From positions 1 to 7,822 of the forward strand of contig JBKQNY010000069.1 of NCBI GenBank assembly GCA_052145775.1: a DNA stretch of 7,822 nucleotides. The letters run 5' to 3'. Each line of letters opens with the position of its first letter. Position 1 is the first letter of the stretch. The translations under genes and the position numbers were made by a program. Source of the DNA: CAVYPR01 sp052145775 (GTDB taxonomy: Bacteria > Actinomycetota > Acidimicrobiia > Acidimicrobiales > RAAP-2). Positions 5,026 to 7,822 of the stretch are shown piece by piece. The notes below the pieces were generated by a model. That model was not told the DNA's origin. It ran no database searches and saw only the letters and a program-made list of their open reading frames with translations.

Positions 5026-7782
5026 TTGTTGAGCCCGCATTCGAGTTGGACCTCGTGGGTGGCCTATGTCGCCGCGGCCACGTTAGTGATGGCGGTGACG
5101 ACCGAGCCCGGAGCTGCCGGAGCATCGACAGCATCGCCGGCCACTAGCCCCACCGATCCAGTCACCGGCAGCGGCTCCAACCTGCTCACTGCCACGACAA
5201 CCGGTCCAACCTACGAGCCCACCTTCACCGGCAACGGCGAACTCGGCATCCGCGTCCCCCCGTCCGGCCAGGGCTACGCCGCCGGCTCCGTGCCGACCCA
5301 AGCCGAGTTGGCCGGCTTCTATGCGCAGCCCCAGGGCGGGGTGCGGCAGCGGGCGAACATTCCGACGTGGTCCACCCTCACCTTCACCGACGGAAACCAG
5401 CCGTTCTCGGTCGCTACCGGGCAAGCCGGACGAGTCGGGCAGACCAGCGGGTGGCGACAGACCATCGACCTGCGGACCGGCGTCATCACCACGACCGCCA
5501 AGTGGACCGCCCCGGATGGCCACGTGACGGATCTGACGTACCAGGTATTGACCGACCGGGACCGCCCCGGGGTCGGCCTTGTTGAACTGCAATTGACCCC
5601 GCAGTGGACCGGCACCGCCGGCGTCGACGATGTGATCGACGGGTCCGACGCCACCCTCACCACACAGGTGGCCAAGGGCTGGTCGGCTGCCTCTGACAGC
5701 GACTGGGTCACGGTGAAGGCCCAGGGCACCGGCATCGTGGCCGGCCTGGCCAGCCGGCTGGGTACCAGCGCCGACATCACCGGAGTACCTGTGCCCCTCG
5801 ACCAGTCGGCCGACCAGAGCGTGGGCCAGCAACTCACGTTCCCGGTGGTGGCCGGCAGGCGCTACACCGTGACGAAGTACGTCGGGGTGGCGACCGCCGG
5901 GGACGGCGGCCTCGCGGAACCTGCGGCGCAATGGCCAGCGCAGGCCCGAGCCCAGGCACAGGAGCAGGCCGACGCCGCCGCCAAGGCGGGTTTCGGGGCG
6001 CTGCTTTCGGCCAACGACGCGGCTTGGGCCGCCCTCTGGTCGGGGCGCATCGACGTGCTGAGTGACGCCTCCCTAGCCACCGAGGTCAACGCCAGCGAGT
6101 TCTACCTCTGGGCCAGCACCCGCGATGGCGTCGACTGGAGCATCAGCCCAGCAGGACTTTCCTCCAACGGCTACAACGGCCACGTCTTCTGGGACGCCGA
6201 CACCTGGATGGAACCGGCCCTCCTGGCCCAGCACCCCGACCTGGCGGCCGGCATCGAGACCTATCGCTCCAACCGGCGGGCCGCCGCCGAGGCCCACGCG
6301 GCCGCCACCGGCTACCAGGGCGCCCGCTACCCGTGGGAGAGCGCCCTCGACGGCACCGAGCAGATCCCCCCGCCGGCCGACGTGTTCACCGAAGGCCTCT
6401 ATGAGCAGCACATCACGGCCGACGTCGCGCTGGCCCTGTGGCAGTACTACTTGGCGACCGGGGACCGGTCGTGGCTGTCCTCCTCGGGGTGGTCGGTGCT
6501 GTCGGCCGCCGCCGTTTTCTGGGCATCCCGGGTGACGACAGGGCCCGCCGGCTCGTTCAACATCAGCGGCGTCACCGGGCCCGACGAGGATAACCCCGAC
6601 GTCGACGACGAGGCCTACACCGTCGCCGCCGCGCGGGCCACGCTGCTGGACGCCGCCCAGGCCGCCCGGGTGCTCGGCCGACCCGTCCCAGCTCGCTGGA
6701 CCCGGGTGGCGGCGGGTCTGACGGTGCCGGTGGACTCGACGCTCGGCATCCACCCCGAGTTCACCGGCTACGGCGGCCAGCTCGTCAAGCAGGCCGACGT
6801 GACGATGCTGCAGTACCCACTGGACTACCCAATGACGCCCGCTGTGGCCGAGGCCGACGTGAATTACTACGCGGTGCGCACCAATCCCACCGGACCGTCG
6901 ATGAGCGATGCTGTGAACTCCATCGACACCCTGTCCGAGGCGGCTCCGGGGTGCGCCGGCTACGTGTACACGGAGCGGAGCGTGCAGCGGTTCATTCGCG
7001 ACGACTTCGACCAGTTCTCCGAGACCGCCACGGGTGGCGTCCTCACCTTCATGACCGGGATCGGGGGCTTCCTCCAAGAATTTCTCTACGGCTACACCGG
7101 TCTGCGACTTGCCGCGACCGCGGTGCAAGTGAACCCGACCCTCACCGGGCAACTCGGCGGGGTGGTGGTGCACAACCTGGCCTGGCACGGGCGACGGTTC
7201 ACTGTGGCCGTCGGCCCCCGGGCCACCGCCGTGACCCTGGACCACGGGGCCGCCCTACCGCTCTCCACGCCGTCGGGCCCCCGCACCGTGCAAATAGGCC
7301 ATACCCTCACCATCCCCACCAGGCGACCGGACCTCGCCCCCACCACCGACGAGGTGCGCTGTGGGGCGGCGGTGGCCTCTTCGTCGCAACCGGGCGCCCC
7401 GGCACTGGCGGCGGTGGACGGCAGCCCCGCCACCGACTGGCAGCCCGTCGCGCTGCCTGACACGCTTACCGTTCCGCTCTCCGGTGGCACCCGTACGGTG
7501 AGCACCGTCACCCTCCAGTGGGGCCGGCAGTGGCCCGCGGCCCCCCTCACCGAGCCACCCCCACCTGGACCGGTCACTACCGAACGGGCCAGCGCCTACA
7601 CCGTCTCAGTGTCCAGCGACGGCGTCCACTGGCACACGGTGGCCGCGGTGAAGGACCGAACCACCGGCACTGTCGACGTGCTGCACTTCGTCGCGACCCG
7701 GGGCCGTTTCATCTCGCTGGACATCACCGGCGCCCCCGCCGGGACGATACCCGAACTCGACGAACTCACGGCCAACAGCTGA
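5026..7782 (+). CDS. Secreted GH65 glycoside hydrolase (acid trehalase/kojibiose hydrolase type) with F5/8 type C domain
   Basis: Seen (918 residues from TTG 5026): an export signal with hydrophobic core at about 11-24 and an A-G-A cleavage site near 33; starting at ACG 5005 would add TRTARAR, a typical basic n-region. The GH65 N-terminal beta domain spans about 50-300 (TGNGELGIR at 68-76). The (alpha/alpha)6 domain covers about 330-700: GHVFWDADTWM (385-395), YPWES (435-439), EQHITADVA (460-468), VTGPDE with the predicted general acid Glu521, KQAD (588-591), GPSMS (623-627), FSET with Glu666 as candidate general base, and TGIGGFLQ (677-684). The GH65 C-terminal domain is 705-765 and an F5/8 type C (CBM32-like) domain is 779-917. 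A Glu pair about 145 apart fits inverting hydrolases rather than phosphorylases, and export, where phosphate is not assured, agrees. Likely substrates are trehalose, kojibiose or other alpha-glucosides; specificity is not determinable here. Confidence 0.92.
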   Translation: MLSPHSSWTSWVAYVAAATLVMAVTTEPGAAGASTASPATSPTDPVTGSGSNLLTATTTGPTYEPTFTGNGELGIRVPPSGQGYAAGSVPTQAELAGFYAQPQGGVRQRANIPTWSTLTFTDGNQPFSVATGQAGRVGQTSGWRQTIDLRTGVITTTAKWTAPDGHVTDLTYQVLTDRDRPGVGLVELQLTPQWTGTAGVDDVIDGSDATLTTQVAKGWSAASDSDWVTVKAQGTGIVAGLASRLGTSADITGVPVPLDQSADQSVGQQLTFPVVAGRRYTVTKYVGVATAGDGGLAEPAAQWPAQARAQAQEQADAAAKAGFGALLSANDAAWAALWSGRIDVLSDASLATEVNASEFYLWASTRDGVDWSISPAGLSSNGYNGHVFWDADTWMEPALLAQHPDLAAGIETYRSNRRAAAEAHAAATGYQGARYPWESALDGTEQIPPPADVFTEGLYEQHITADVALALWQYYLATGDRSWLSSSGWSVLSAAAVFWASRVTTGPAGSFNISGVTGPDEDNPDVDDEAYTVAAARATLLDAAQAARVLGRPVPARWTRVAAGLTVPVDSTLGIHPEFTGYGGQLVKQADVTMLQYPLDYPMTPAVAEADVNYYAVRTNPTGPSMSDAVNSIDTLSEAAPGCAGYVYTERSVQRFIRDDFDQFSETATGGVLTFMTGIGGFLQEFLYGYTGLRLAATAVQVNPTLTGQLGGVVVHNLAWHGRRFTVAVGPRATAVTLDHGAALPLSTPSGPRTVQIGHTLTIPTRRPDLAPTTDEVRCGAAVASSSQPGAPALAAVDGSPATDWQPVALPDTLTVPLSGGTRTVSTVTLQWGRQWPAAPLTEPPPPGPVTTERASAYTVSVSSDGVHWHTVAAVKDRTTGTVDVLHFVATRGRFISLDITGAPAGTIPELDELTANS

Positions 7783-7813
7783 CGCACCCACCAAGGTCAC
7801 CTGCGTGGTGCGT
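7782..7813 (+). terminator. Inverted repeat after the GH65 gene, possible terminator
   Basis: ACGCACC (7782-7788, overlapping the stop codon) is the perfect reverse complement of GGTGCGT (7807-7813), a 7-bp stem with an 18-nt loop. The loop is long and no T-run follows before the window ends, so a terminator role is only possible. Confidence 0.25.
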
Positions 7814-7822
7814 ATCGACCAC

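Noticed and set aside
6073..7245. A 390-codon minus-strand frame antisense to the GH65 gene.
   Set aside because: It is a long shadow caused by GC-rich third positions; the sense frame carries all GH65 motifs without interruption.

Overview
The window reads as a piece of a high-GC, actinobacterium-like chromosome. Third codon positions are strongly GC-rich in the real genes, GTG and TTG starts occur, and the exported proteins are rich in Thr, Ser, Ala and Gly. A decayed type IV pilin-like remnant recalls actinobacterial pilins, possibly of the Acidimicrobiia, but no marker gene is present and this placement is an inference.

Layout, left to right. Positions 1-1411 (minus) hold the N-terminal 470 residues of a secreted modular surface protein: signal peptide, two near-identical fibronectin-III-like repeats, two PKD domains, then the start of another beta domain. 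The gene runs off the left edge. Positions 1412-2219 hold no intact gene that I trust; they contain a probable frameshifted remnant on the minus strand (1602-1918) and a hairpin (2165-2196) just past the next gene. Positions 2220-4154 (minus) encode a lipoprotein with two IPT/TIG domains and a GH39-type glycoside hydrolase domain. Positions 4155-5025 are a divergent intergenic region with a candidate promoter for the lipoprotein gene and a degraded type IV pilin-like gene (4399-4800, minus). Positions 5026-7782 (plus) encode a secreted GH65 enzyme, closest in layout to acid trehalase or kojibiose hydrolase, with a C-terminal F5/8 type C (CBM32-like) domain. A weak inverted repeat follows its stop.

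All three substantial genes encode exported proteins built from beta-sandwich binding modules, two of them attached to glycoside hydrolase domains. The simplest reading is an extracellular glycan attachment and degradation neighbourhood: a GH39 enzyme tethered at the membrane, a free or wall-bound GH65 enzyme acting on alpha-glucosides, and a PKD/FnIII surface protein. They are not an operon: the GH39 and GH65 genes diverge, and the two minus-strand genes are about 800 bases apart. The remnants between them, the odd start of the GH65 gene and the nearly homogenised repeat in the PKD protein suggest active remodelling. I see no RNA gene, CRISPR array, complete insertion sequence or defence system.
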